Assembly: GCA_030424975.1 (NCBI GenBank)
Contig: JAUHVY010000001.1
Coordinates: 927,093-991,092, forward strand
Direction of reading: 5' to 3'
DNA from: Alphaproteobacteria bacterium
Lineage (GTDB): Bacteria > Pseudomonadota > Alphaproteobacteria > Micavibrionales > Micavibrionaceae
Length of the DNA stretch: 64,000 nucleotides
Shown here: one piece after another, positions 17,904 through 26,093 of the stretch
Position numbering within the stretch: position 1 is the stretch's first letter
How the letters are laid out: each line of letters opens with the position of its first letter
The notes under the pieces: model-generated
Seen by the model: only the letters and a program-made list of their open reading frames with translations
Told to the model about the DNA's origin: nothing
Databases searched by the model: none
Position numbers and translations under genes: made by a program

Positions 17904-19496
17904 TTGCAAGATACGAACCAGATGAACTTTAAGTTTCCACCCGCTGCCAGCCTCATTCTCATTTGCGCCAGCCTTGTGATTTGGGCAAGACTTTACCTGA
18001 ATGTGCATATGGATATTGATATTGCTTGGCTTATGCAATGTTTAGAAAGGTTTTTACACGGTGGTACTTACACACAAGACTTCTACGAAACGAACCCACC
18101 GCTAAGCTTTTTGATCTATTTGCCAGCTTATCCTCTCCATAAATTTATGGGCCTGTCCGCTCACCTGTCTGTTTTCTTGTGCTCTGCACTATACTCTATA
18201 ATTTCCGTATACTTTGCGTATAAATTGCTGCTGCAAGCTAAATATGGATGGGATATTATCATTCCAACAATTGCCGGCTTTTTAATCGTACATGCTTGGA
18301 CTGTCGGAATTTCATACGGCCTAAAAGATCACTTGATTTTTGTCTTCCTCTTCCCCTTTTGTATTTTGCAAACTTTGCTAACCTATGGAAAAGATGTAAA
18401 ATCAACAAATGGAATTATTGTTGCCTTAATCGGATCAATTGCACTTGCGATAAAGCCATATTATGTGCTTATCCCTGCGGTATTCCTGGCACACCGATTG
18501 TACAAAAATAAGAGCTTAAAATCTGTCTTAAGTGCGCCTGATTTTTATATACCAATAATTTCCGCGATTACATATTTATCGTTTATTTATGTTTACACTC
18601 CCGACTTCTTTAAAATCATGTCCGAGGTTACGACGATTTATAATCAGGATAAACCATTTCCATTAACCTATCGCGCGCACTATATTCTGTACCCTATATT
18701 GGCGCTAGGCGCATCATTTCTGATACCGCGACAGGAACAATTTCAAGCATTACGCTGCTTATTATATGTAACCATAGCCCTCAGTTTTTTATGCATCATC
18801 CCTTATGCCATGCAAAACAAAGGCTTTCATTATCACACACTGCCGTTCTTGTGTTTTGGTATGCTTTCTTTATTCTTAAGCGTCTATATCCTGGCTTATC
18901 ACACGTTCAAATATGCGGATATAGCGCTATGGCTCGGAACCGGAATCATTATTATGATTACGCTTCCCTATACAACTGGCGGAAACCACCCATATTTCAC
19001 ACAAGGCCAATATAACGCAGAACCTGTTATAGAAGGGATTGATGATTTAGCATGGAACAGGCGCTTTGCAGTATTTGATTTTAAATCCCCCTTCACACCT
19101 GTCCCTTATACTATCGGCGTTGAAAATGCCACACGCTTTGGCCAACTTTGGCCCCTATACGGACTCTCCATGCTCCATGCCCAGGCCGAAAATGACGACG
19201 AGCGCCAACATATTAAAGATAAAATGAATGCGTTTATAAAAATAATGAGCGATGACCTTCACGAGCATAAAGCCAGTGTAGTCATTGTTCCGCAATACCG
19301 CGCAGAAGGAGAAGAGGAAACAAACCGCACATTCTTTAATTTCTTGCTGGCGAATGCTGACTTTGCTCAAGCTATGGAGAATTACAAATACTATGACACC
19401 TTAACCTTTGACACCAGCCTGGCTACGGGAAATACTGATCTTGATAAAATTATCTATTATGATGTGTATGTCCTAAAACAAGACAATAACCTTTAG
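17904..19496 (+). CDS. Polytopic membrane glycosyltransferase-like protein (GT-C type)
   Basis: About 530 residues with roughly 10-12 membrane helices and a C-terminal soluble tail of some 140 residues. The first luminal loop contains MDIDIAWLMQCLERFLHGG and YETNPPLSFLIYLPA: acidic residues then an NPP motif, as in GT-C enzymes that use polyprenyl-linked donors. The TTG at 17904 is chosen because an AAAAGG ribosome site lies 8 bases before it; an ATG at 17922 is an alternative. It fits the variable, acceptor-specific member of a GtrA-GtrB-Gtr(type) set, with gtrB-like 9 bases downstream. The acceptor is unknown. Confidence 0.8.
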   Translation: MQDTNQMNFKFPPAASLILICASLVIWARLYLNVHMDIDIAWLMQCLERFLHGGTYTQDFYETNPPLSFLIYLPAYPLHKFMGLSAHLSVFLCSALYSIISVYFAYKLLLQAKYGWDIIIPTIAGFLIVHAWTVGISYGLKDHLIFVFLFPFCILQTLLTYGKDVKSTNGIIVALIGSIALAIKPYYVLIPAVFLAHRLYKNKSLKSVLSAPDFYIPIISAITYLSFIYVYTPDFFKIMSEVTTIYNQDKPFPLTYRAHYILYPILALGASFLIPRQEQFQALRCLLYVTIALSFLCIIPYAMQNKGFHYHTLPFLCFGMLSLFLSVYILAYHTFKYADIALWLGTGIIIMITLPYTTGGNHPYFTQGQYNAEPVIEGIDDLAWNRRFAVFDFKSPFTPVPYTIGVENATRFGQLWPLYGLSMLHAQAENDDERQHIKDKMNAFIKIMSDDLHEHKASVVIVPQYRAEGEEETNRTFFNFLLANADFAQAMENYKYYDTLTFDTSLATGNTDLDKIIYYDVYVLKQDNNL

Positions 19497-19505
19497 AGTT
19501 TCTGT

Positions 19506-20468
19506 ATGCCCAAAAAAGCCACCAAAAAAGAACTGATTTCCATTGTTGTTCCTTGTTATGATGAGCAAGGCGTCGTTGATTTATGTCATCGTGCCATTTG
19601 TGATGTGATCAACACTCTGGCTGATTATGATTTCGAGATTATTTACATTAATGATGGCAGTAAAGACAACACGTTAGAGGAACTTCTTGCGATACAGGCA
19701 CAAGATGCCCGTGTCATGGTTTTGAACCTCTCCCGCAACTTCGGTAAAGAGGCCGCAATGACCGCCGGCATAGATCATACAACTGGCGATGCAATGATTA
19801 TCCTTGATGCCGACTTGCAAGATCCGCCTGCCCTCATCCCCGATATGATAAAAGTATGGAAAGAGAGCGATGCAGACGTTGTTTATGGCCAACGGATCAT
19901 TCGCGAAGGTGAAACATGGTTTAAAAAATTCACAGCGAACGGCTTTTACAATGTGATTAATTTCATTGCGAACAAAGTTCACATCCCTAAAAACACCGGT
20001 GACTTCCGCCTGATGAACAGACGTTCTATTGACGCTCTATGCCAATTACGTGAAAAGCACCGCTTCATGAAGGGGTTATTCGCATGGATCGGTTTTAAAC
20101 AAGTAGCTTTTGAATACAATCGTGCACCACGCGCCGCCGGCTATACAAAATGGAATTACCTTGGTCTTTGGAACCTTGCACTAGAGGGGATTGCAGGCTT
20201 TAGCACGACACCACTGCGCGTAGCCAGTTTATTCGGCTTGATAATTTCCATCCTTTCATTTGCTTTCGGTGCATATATATTATTTCATACACTTGCAAAC
20301 GGTGTAGACGTGCCGGGTTATGCATCACTGGCCGTCATTATTTCATTCCTGAGCGGCATTCAATTACTGAGTATTGGTATTTTGGGGGAATATGTCGGTC
20401 GTATTTTTGGTGAAGCAAAGCGTCGCCCGCTCTACTTCATTGAAAATATTCACAAAAGCGACAAATGA
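19506..20468 (+). CDS. GtrB-like polyprenyl-phosphate glycosyltransferase (GT2)
   Basis: 320 residues. An N-terminal GT2/GT-A domain has SIVVPCYDEQG, NDGSKDNT, the metal-binding DADLQDPP (DXD-like) and FRLMNRR. Two C-terminal membrane helices follow (around 230-255 and 265-290), ending LGEYVGRIFGEAKRRP, a hallmark of the GtrB/DPM1-like branch that loads a sugar onto polyprenyl phosphate. With the GtrA-like and GT-C genes it forms a three-part system for periplasmic glycosylation of surface polysaccharide or protein. The sugar cannot be named. Confidence 0.9.
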   Translation: MPKKATKKELISIVVPCYDEQGVVDLCHRAICDVINTLADYDFEIIYINDGSKDNTLEELLAIQAQDARVMVLNLSRNFGKEAAMTAGIDHTTGDAMIILDADLQDPPALIPDMIKVWKESDADVVYGQRIIREGETWFKKFTANGFYNVINFIANKVHIPKNTGDFRLMNRRSIDALCQLREKHRFMKGLFAWIGFKQVAFEYNRAPRAAGYTKWNYLGLWNLALEGIAGFSTTPLRVASLFGLIISILSFAFGAYILFHTLANGVDVPGYASLAVIISFLSGIQLLSIGILGEYVGRIFGEAKRRPLYFIENIHKSDK

Positions 20469-20596
20469 TAACGAATTACTAATCTTTGTATGCAATACTC
20501 ACTTCCACTCAGCACATTAAATAGTTATGATGACATTGTCTGAGTATATTTTTCATTGTTTCGATAGTTTATATGATCAAAGGGGGCAATCATTTC

Positions 20597-21562
20597 ATGA
20601 GCGCACAAACACAAAAAATTATGCCGGAAGCCGGAAAAAAGTATCGTCTGATCACGCGTAGCGATATGGACGGTTTAGTCTGTGGTGTTTTGTTAAAAGA
20701 ACTAGGCATGATTGACGATATTATGTTTGCTCACCCAAAGGACATGCAAGACGGCCTGATAGAGGTTGGGCCTTTGGACATCACAACAAACCTACCCTAT
20801 GTTGAGGGTGCGTATTTGGTATTTGACCACCACGCCAGCGAAGCATCGCGCGTTGAAGGACAGCCTGACAACCATATCATTGATATTAATGCACCATCAG
20901 CCGCGCGTGTTGTGTACGAATATTTTGGAGGTGCAACCGCATTCCCTAAGGTATCAGAGGACATGATGATTGCCGTTGATAAAGCAGATTCTGCCGATTT
21001 TACAAAAGAAGAAATCCTCTCCTCTGATGGTTGGGTATTACTAAGCTTTCTCATGGATGCGCGTACAGGTTTAGGGCGTTTCCGTGACTTCAATATTTCA
21101 AATTATCAATTGATGATGAAATTGATCGATTTCTGCCGCGATCACAGTGATATCGCAGAAATTCTTGCTCTTCCGGATGTAAAAGAACGCGTTGATTTGT
21201 ATTTTGAGCATCAGGTAAAATGCCGCGAACAGATCGAGCGTTGCGCTACGGTTCATGGTAATCTTGTCGTTCTTGACCTGCGTAAAGAAGAAACGATTTG
21301 GGCAGGAAACCGTTTTGTGATTTATGCGCTTTATCCGCAATGCAATATCTCCATCCATGTTCTATGGGGGAAAAATAAACAAAACACAGTTTTTGCAACC
21401 GGTAAATCCATCCTCGATCGTTCCAGCAAGACAAATGTCGGCGCGCTTATGCTTGAATATGGCGGCGGAGGTCACCATGCAGCAGGCACGTGTCAGGTTC
21501 CGAACCTAAAATCCGAAGACATATTGCAAGAGCTTATAAAACGTATTAATCAAGATGGTTAA
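20597..21562 (+). CDS. DHH-family phosphoesterase-like protein
   Basis: About 321 residues with the DHH superfamily layout: RSDMDGLVCGVLL near the N-terminus (metal-binding Asp), VFDHHASE (the DHH motif), and a C-terminal DHHA1-like part with YGGGGHHAAGT. Relatives hydrolyse short RNAs, cyclic dinucleotide products, pyrophosphate or polyphosphate; this subtype is not identified. The ATG at 20597 is preferred over one at 20573 because an AAAGGGGGC ribosome site lies between them. It heads a tight same-strand group with the CapK-like and S66 peptidase genes. Confidence 0.85.
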   Translation: MSAQTQKIMPEAGKKYRLITRSDMDGLVCGVLLKELGMIDDIMFAHPKDMQDGLIEVGPLDITTNLPYVEGAYLVFDHHASEASRVEGQPDNHIIDINAPSAARVVYEYFGGATAFPKVSEDMMIAVDKADSADFTKEEILSSDGWVLLSFLMDARTGLGRFRDFNISNYQLMMKLIDFCRDHSDIAEILALPDVKERVDLYFEHQVKCREQIERCATVHGNLVVLDLRKEETIWAGNRFVIYALYPQCNISIHVLWGKNKQNTVFATGKSILDRSSKTNVGALMLEYGGGGHHAAGTCQVPNLKSEDILQELIKRINQDG

Positions 21563-21585
21563 GGACGACAACCAAAGGCTCTAGA

Positions 21586-22989
21586 ATGAAATTACTCAGA
21601 AAAGTAGCAGGCTTCAATATTGCGTTGTCACCTGTCAAAAAATCACAAGCATCACGCAGACAGCGCCTTGTGAATATCATTCGCCATGCCAATGCATTTA
21701 CGCCGTTTTACAAAGGGCGCTATGATCAGTTTTTGGAAACAGAAGCAGATCTGACCGATGAAGAATTTTTCTATGCCTACAGTCACCTGCCGATTGTTGA
21801 AAAAGCGGATCTGAAGGAAAAGAACAAAGAGTTCATGTCTGATCACTTGCGTGATTATGTTGACTTACTGCCTGGTGGAAAGGCACCAAGCGTATCAGAG
21901 TTCATTAAACATGCTGTTGTAAAAAAGGATTTTTATACATCCCTATCAACCGGCGGATCATCAGGCGTCCCTGCGTTTCGCTGGGTTGATTATCACGACT
22001 GTAACGTTTTTGCACAAAGCTTCCTGCACTCCTTCAAGCTTAACGGCTGGTCAGAGGGTGAGAGTTTTGTTGTGTTTTATCCGCTGAAATCCTATTTCAC
22101 AGGAACCTATGCAGAGCATGCAGCAACATTAAACCGATATTTTGGTTTTACAATGGTTCCGTTTGAGGAAGTCACAAAAGAAACCGTTGAAAAATTACTG
22201 TCTGAGCTACGCCGTACTAAATCAACATTACTTGTCATTTTCCCATGCGTATTACAGCGCGTTGCAGAAATTATGCACGAAGAAGGAATGGAACCGTTCA
22301 CACGACTGCCATGCATTAACGTAAGCGGCGAATTCTTTCTTGATTGCAGCAAAAATTTCATTCAAACAATGTTCCCTGACAGTGACATTCAATCAACCTA
22401 TGGCGCGGTTGAGTTTGGTGAAATTGCACACCAAAAAGGGTTGAGCAGTTTTGAGTACGACATTTTTGATGACTATGCCTATCTTGAACAAGGGCCGAAG
22501 AACACAATTCTTGTCACATCTTATCACCAGCGCGCTTTTCCGCTCATTCGCTATCGCATTGAGGATATGGGGCGCATCATTAATAATGAAGACGGCAGCC
22601 AAAGCATTGTGAATTTAGAGGGAAAAAATACGGACTATCTGATTGGTTCTGATGATTACCTTTATTATGCATCCTTCTTTAATAACTTCGTCAACGAAGT
22701 GAATAAAGCCATGAATGATCCTATTATTCACTTTATGCTGCGCCATGGCGAAGAAAACGGCGAAAGCTATATGCAGCTAAACTTCGTCCTAAAAGATGAC
22801 AGTAAAAAGGAAAAAATTGAACAGGCGACGAAAGAAGCTTTAGGCAATGCTTTCTCTAACTACGATCACCTAGAGGTCGCATTCCCGAAACATTTTGCGC
22901 ATGACTACACTCGCAAATTTAAGATTATCGGCGAAGGTGACGGCCTATCAGAAGTAGTTGGCGGTTATTATCAACGCAAGGCATCGTAG
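21586..22989 (+). CDS. Adenylate-forming enzyme, CapK/PaaK-like
   Basis: 467 residues resembling the phenylacetate-CoA ligase/CapK branch of the acyl-adenylate-forming superfamily. Visible motifs are the phosphate-binding loop SLSTGGSSGVP, the aromatic-acyl motif STYGAVEFGEIA, RYRIEDMGRI, and a C-terminal subdomain with a Lys-containing YTRKFKIIG. This branch activates carboxylates as adenylates, sometimes making a CoA thioester. The natural substrate is unknown. It lies 23 bases after the DHH gene and 4 bases before the S66 peptidase gene. Confidence 0.82.
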   Translation: MKLLRKVAGFNIALSPVKKSQASRRQRLVNIIRHANAFTPFYKGRYDQFLETEADLTDEEFFYAYSHLPIVEKADLKEKNKEFMSDHLRDYVDLLPGGKAPSVSEFIKHAVVKKDFYTSLSTGGSSGVPAFRWVDYHDCNVFAQSFLHSFKLNGWSEGESFVVFYPLKSYFTGTYAEHAATLNRYFGFTMVPFEEVTKETVEKLLSELRRTKSTLLVIFPCVLQRVAEIMHEEGMEPFTRLPCINVSGEFFLDCSKNFIQTMFPDSDIQSTYGAVEFGEIAHQKGLSSFEYDIFDDYAYLEQGPKNTILVTSYHQRAFPLIRYRIEDMGRIINNEDGSQSIVNLEGKNTDYLIGSDDYLYYASFFNNFVNEVNKAMNDPIIHFMLRHGEENGESYMQLNFVLKDDSKKEKIEQATKEALGNAFSNYDHLEVAFPKHFAHDYTRKFKIIGEGDGLSEVVGGYYQRKAS

Positions 22990-22993
22990 CAAT

Positions 22994-23908
22994 ATGGTGA
23001 AACCTCCCCCCGCGTTAAAGCCAGGTGATACAATCGGCGTTTTTGCCCCATCCAGTTGGGTTGATCGTGAAGATATTGAAAAATCAACACGCATCATGGA
23101 AGAACGCGGCTTTAAAATTTTTGTGCATCCGCAAACATATGAACGTCACAACCAGTCTGCAGGAACTACACTGCAAAAGGCTTTAGCACTACAGGGGCTA
23201 TGGCAACGCAAAGATATTAACGCCATCTGGGCCGCCGGTGGTGGTAATCGTTGTTTGCACTTAACAGATAGCATCAATTTCAAACGCCTGAGTGATACGC
23301 CTAAAATTCTCATAGGTTTCAGCGATGTCACCGCCCTCCTCAACAGGCTCAGCGCACATTGTGAAATTGCTACATTTCATGGGCCGGTATTTAAGAACCT
23401 ACACAAATACAATCAAACCGATCACCTCTTTGATCTGTTATCCGGGAAGGAAGGGATACGCTATCCCGTGACACAGGATAACATTATGATGGAGGGCAAG
23501 GCCGAAGGTCCCCTGTTTGGTGGTAACTTAAGTGTCTTTCAATATCTGCCGCAACTCCTTGATGAGAATGCACTCGATAATGCGATACTGTTTTTAGAAG
23601 ATTGTAACGAAGAACTCAGTCGACTGGACCGAATGCTTCTCCACCTTAAACATCATGGTGTTTTTAATAAGATCAGCGGCCTTGTACTCGGCCAATTCAC
23701 GAACATCCCTGAATCAGGAAAGCCTTTCGGGTTTAAATTACACGATCTCATTGCCGAACATTTGGAAGGGGTAAATATACCCGTATTACACAATATGCCC
23801 TTCGGCCACGGCAAAGACCTTTATACATTTCCGATCGGTGTGCGCGCCCAGATTAATACCAGCGAAAAAAGATTTATGATCAGCGGCGCTGCGACGGCGG
23901 CGTCATAG
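22994..23908 (+). CDS. S66 family peptidase (LD-carboxypeptidase/MccF-like)
   Basis: About 304 residues. Family landmarks: KPGDTIGVFAPSS at the start, AAGGGNRCLHL, the nucleophile Ser in IGFSDVTALLN, Glu in LFLEDCNE and His in MPFGHGKDLYTFPIG, which together suggest the Ser-Glu-His triad. S66 enzymes are either murein tetrapeptide LD-carboxypeptidases or MccF-like hydrolases of acyl/aminoacyl nucleotides. ATG at 22994 follows the upstream stop by 4 bases. Its coupling to an adenylate-forming enzyme makes an MccF-like role worth considering. The 3' end overlaps the convergent gene by 29 bases. Confidence 0.9.
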   Translation: MVKPPPALKPGDTIGVFAPSSWVDREDIEKSTRIMEERGFKIFVHPQTYERHNQSAGTTLQKALALQGLWQRKDINAIWAAGGGNRCLHLTDSINFKRLSDTPKILIGFSDVTALLNRLSAHCEIATFHGPVFKNLHKYNQTDHLFDLLSGKEGIRYPVTQDNIMMEGKAEGPLFGGNLSVFQYLPQLLDENALDNAILFLEDCNEELSRLDRMLLHLKHHGVFNKISGLVLGQFTNIPESGKPFGFKLHDLIAEHLEGVNIPVLHNMPFGHGKDLYTFPIGVRAQINTSEKRFMISGAATAAS

Positions 23909-24323
23909 ACTTTTCATATGCCTTTACCTGAAAAGCCCCTACAGCGCCCCATTTTTCCGAAACAGACATAATTTTACCGTCACTCGCGAAAATCATCTCG
24001 GACATAACCTCAAGTGTTTTCCGCTCTTCCTTTCGCTTTACAGAAACCTCATAGGTAAAATCATATACAATACAAGCTGTTTGCTCACGCCTGCCCCAAC
24101 AAAAATCACGCACCTTTATACGCGCTTTCTGGTGCAGGTCGATACGCGTACGAAACAGTTCAGATACACGAACTGCGCCGTGAACTGTCAAAATCGGGTC
24201 TGTAAAAACACACTCATCATGCATATACGGTATAATCAAATCAGTGCTACGCAGACTGATATTCTCTAAATACTCTACGTAATCTTCCAAATTTTTCTGT
24301 AATTTAAAATTGGCCTCGATCAT
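23880..24323 (-). CDS. NTF2-like/SnoaL-fold protein, unknown function
   Basis: 147 residues with the feel of the NTF2-like cone fold: an N-terminal helix (LEDYVEYLENISLRSTDLIIPYM), DECVFTDPILTVHGAVRVSELF typical of SnoaL-like polyketide cyclase relatives, then alternating beta strands (RIKVRDFCW, TACIVYDFTYEVSV, TLEVMSEMIFASDGKI). No catalytic assignment can be made. The gene converges on the S66 peptidase gene with a 29-base overlap of coding sequence, a rather long tail-to-tail overlap. Confidence 0.75.
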   Translation of the reverse strand: MIEANFKLQKNLEDYVEYLENISLRSTDLIIPYMHDECVFTDPILTVHGAVRVSELFRTRIDLHQKARIKVRDFCWGRREQTACIVYDFTYEVSVKRKEERKTLEVMSEMIFASDGKIMSVSEKWGAVGAFQVKAYEKSMTPPSQRR

Positions 24324-24505
24324 TCTGTATATCCAAAAGGATTATTGATCATCATATCTTATCGATGAAAAACGGTGTTATAAACCCAAAAAGTTAAGAA
24401 ATATGTAAAATAATTCGTTTTAGCGCCTATTTAAGTTGTTTTTTTGTGTATTTTTTGTTATTATCCTTCACATGTCGCGTTAAGAGATTATTAGCAAATT
24501 GGCTG

Positions 24506-24543
24506 TGAGCAACCCTTTTCGGTTCATCGGTTGCTCATTTTTT
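24506..24543 (+). terminator. Intrinsic-terminator hairpin upstream of carD
   Basis: TGAGCAACC (24506-24514) pairs with GGTTGCTCA (24529-24537), and a run of six T follows. No plus-strand gene ends nearby: the last one stops at 23908, and the gene between is on the other strand. The hairpin therefore ends a small RNA, or attenuates the carD transcript. The 180 bases before it hold T-rich tracts and no open frame of note. Confidence 0.6.
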
Positions 24544-24589
24544 ATCGCTTAGCACTACATACTTTAACAATGACAAAAGGTGATTTTAA

Positions 24590-25123
24590 ATGGCTGACAA
24601 TGATAACTTCGACTTCAAAACTGGTGACAATGTCGTATATCCTGCACATGGTGTAGGCCAGATTGAAGGCGTAGAAACACAGACGATCGCGGGTATGGAG
24701 ATCAGCCTCTATGTGGTTGGTTTCGAAAAAGATCGCATGCGACTGAAAATTCCGGTCCAAAAAGCACAAGATTCAGGCCTGAGAAAACTAAGCTCGAGCG
24801 AGCGTTTGGGCGATGCCCTTGAAACATTGAAAGGCCGCTCACGCGTACGCCGTACAATGTGGAGCCGCCGCGCACAGGAATATGAAACAAAAATCAATTC
24901 CGGCGACCCTGTTTCCATCGCGGAAGTTCTTCGTGACCTTAAGCGTAGCAATGATGATACAGAGCAATCATACAGTGAGCGTCAGATTTACCAATCCGCA
25001 TTGGAACGTCTGGCACGTGAAGTTGCTGCTGTTGACAACATTACAGAAGTAAAAGCAACTGAGAAACTTGAAGATATTATGGGCAAAACAAAGCCTGCTG
25101 AAAGTGACAAAGCTGCTGCATAG
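24590..25123 (+). CDS. carD: CarD/CdnL family transcription regulator
   Basis: 177 residues. The N-terminal RNA-polymerase-interacting domain (about 8-65) has FKTGDNVVYPAHGVGQIEGVE and a Tudor-like fold ending MRLKIPV. A helical C-terminal domain follows with the conserved basic-aromatic stretch RRTMWSRRAQEYETKI that contacts DNA near the -10 element. CarD-type proteins stabilise open promoter complexes, notably at rRNA promoters. The ATG is preceded by AAAAGGTG. It has its own terminator, so it appears monocistronic. Confidence 0.93.
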   Translation: MADNDNFDFKTGDNVVYPAHGVGQIEGVETQTIAGMEISLYVVGFEKDRMRLKIPVQKAQDSGLRKLSSSERLGDALETLKGRSRVRRTMWSRRAQEYETKINSGDPVSIAEVLRDLKRSNDDTEQSYSERQIYQSALERLAREVAAVDNITEVKATEKLEDIMGKTKPAESDKAAA

Positions 25124-25146
25124 TAGATAAAAGTTAAGTATAATTT

Positions 25147-25188
25147 ACGGGCGCATAGGGTTTTTCTTCCTATACGTCCGTTTTTTTT
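25147..25188 (+). terminator. Intrinsic terminator after carD
   Basis: ACGGGCGCATAGG pairs with CCTATACGTCCGT over 13 positions with one mismatch and one G-T pair; a T-rich loop separates them and eight T follow. It lies 24 bases after the carD stop. Confidence 0.88.
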
Positions 25189-25238
25189 GTAGAATTAAAG
25201 TGTCTTAAGGGATTCCCTCCCGCTTCCTCACTTTTTAT

Positions 25239-26072
25239 TTGTATATCATATTGTGTAATTGCATCAGTAAAGACCGTCGCTTTGTTTCGGTTGGTTCTCC
25301 CGGCCGTATTTGGGTTATCTCCGCTATTCACGGAGAGATCGATAAACTAACCGACCTTCATGACACAATCTATAATCACATCCACAGGGGCGACCGCATT
25401 ATCTATACCGGTAACTATATGGGCTATGGCCCCGATTCCTGTGCCGTGATAGACGAAATCCTATCTTTTTGTCGTGCCATACTGGCCAAGCCGGGCATGC
25501 TTGCTTCTGATATCGTTTATTTACGCGGCGCACAGGAAGAGATGTTTCAAAAACTATTACAACTGCAATTCGCACCAAGCCCGTTAAGCGCGTTTACTTG
25601 GATGCTCGGTAATGGCCTGTCCAACACACTATATGCATACGGCCTGTCGCCGCATGATGGCATTGAAGCCTGCAATCAGGGAATTGTCGGACTGTCTATT
25701 TGGACAACAAAGGTTCGAAAAATCATTAAGGCGCGCGCCGGACATGATACATTCGCAACACACCTTGTCCGTGCGGCGCACACCGACAAAACGGCGGCCA
25801 CCCCCTTATTATTTGTGAGTGCAGGCTTTGACGGGAATAAACCATTATCAGATCAAGGTGATAATTTCTGGTGGGCATCACAAAAATTTGATGCCATTAC
25901 CGAGGCTCTGTCACCGTTTCATAAAATCATACGTGGATACGACCCCGAACATCGCGGCGTGGCTTTAAATTGTGTAAAATCAACAATAGACGGCGGCTGT
26001 GGGTTTGGCGGCAGCTTGGTCTGCGCCGTCCTTGATCCGCGAGGTGAAATGCTCGACATGCTTGAATGCTAA
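25239..26072 (+). CDS. Calcineurin-like phosphoesterase homologue with altered metal motifs
   Basis: Up to 277 residues with the spacing of PPP-type metallophosphatases but altered key motifs: AIHGEIDKL in place of GDIHG, GDRIIYTGNYMGYGPDS where GDxVDRG is expected, and LRGAQEE where GNHE is expected. Several metal ligands are thus replaced, so it may be catalytically dead or a pseudo-enzyme. The rest of the fold (LFVSAGFDGN, IIRGYDPEHRG) seems retained. The start is uncertain: TTG at 25239 or 25251; no ATG fits and no strong ribosome site is visible. It follows the carD terminator. Confidence 0.7.
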   Translation: MYIILCNCISKDRRFVSVGSPGRIWVISAIHGEIDKLTDLHDTIYNHIHRGDRIIYTGNYMGYGPDSCAVIDEILSFCRAILAKPGMLASDIVYLRGAQEEMFQKLLQLQFAPSPLSAFTWMLGNGLSNTLYAYGLSPHDGIEACNQGIVGLSIWTTKVRKIIKARAGHDTFATHLVRAAHTDKTAATPLLFVSAGFDGNKPLSDQGDNFWWASQKFDAITEALSPFHKIIRGYDPEHRGVALNCVKSTIDGGCGFGGSLVCAVLDPRGEMLDMLEC

Positions 26073-26093
26073 TCAAAAGAAGGTGCCGCCCAC

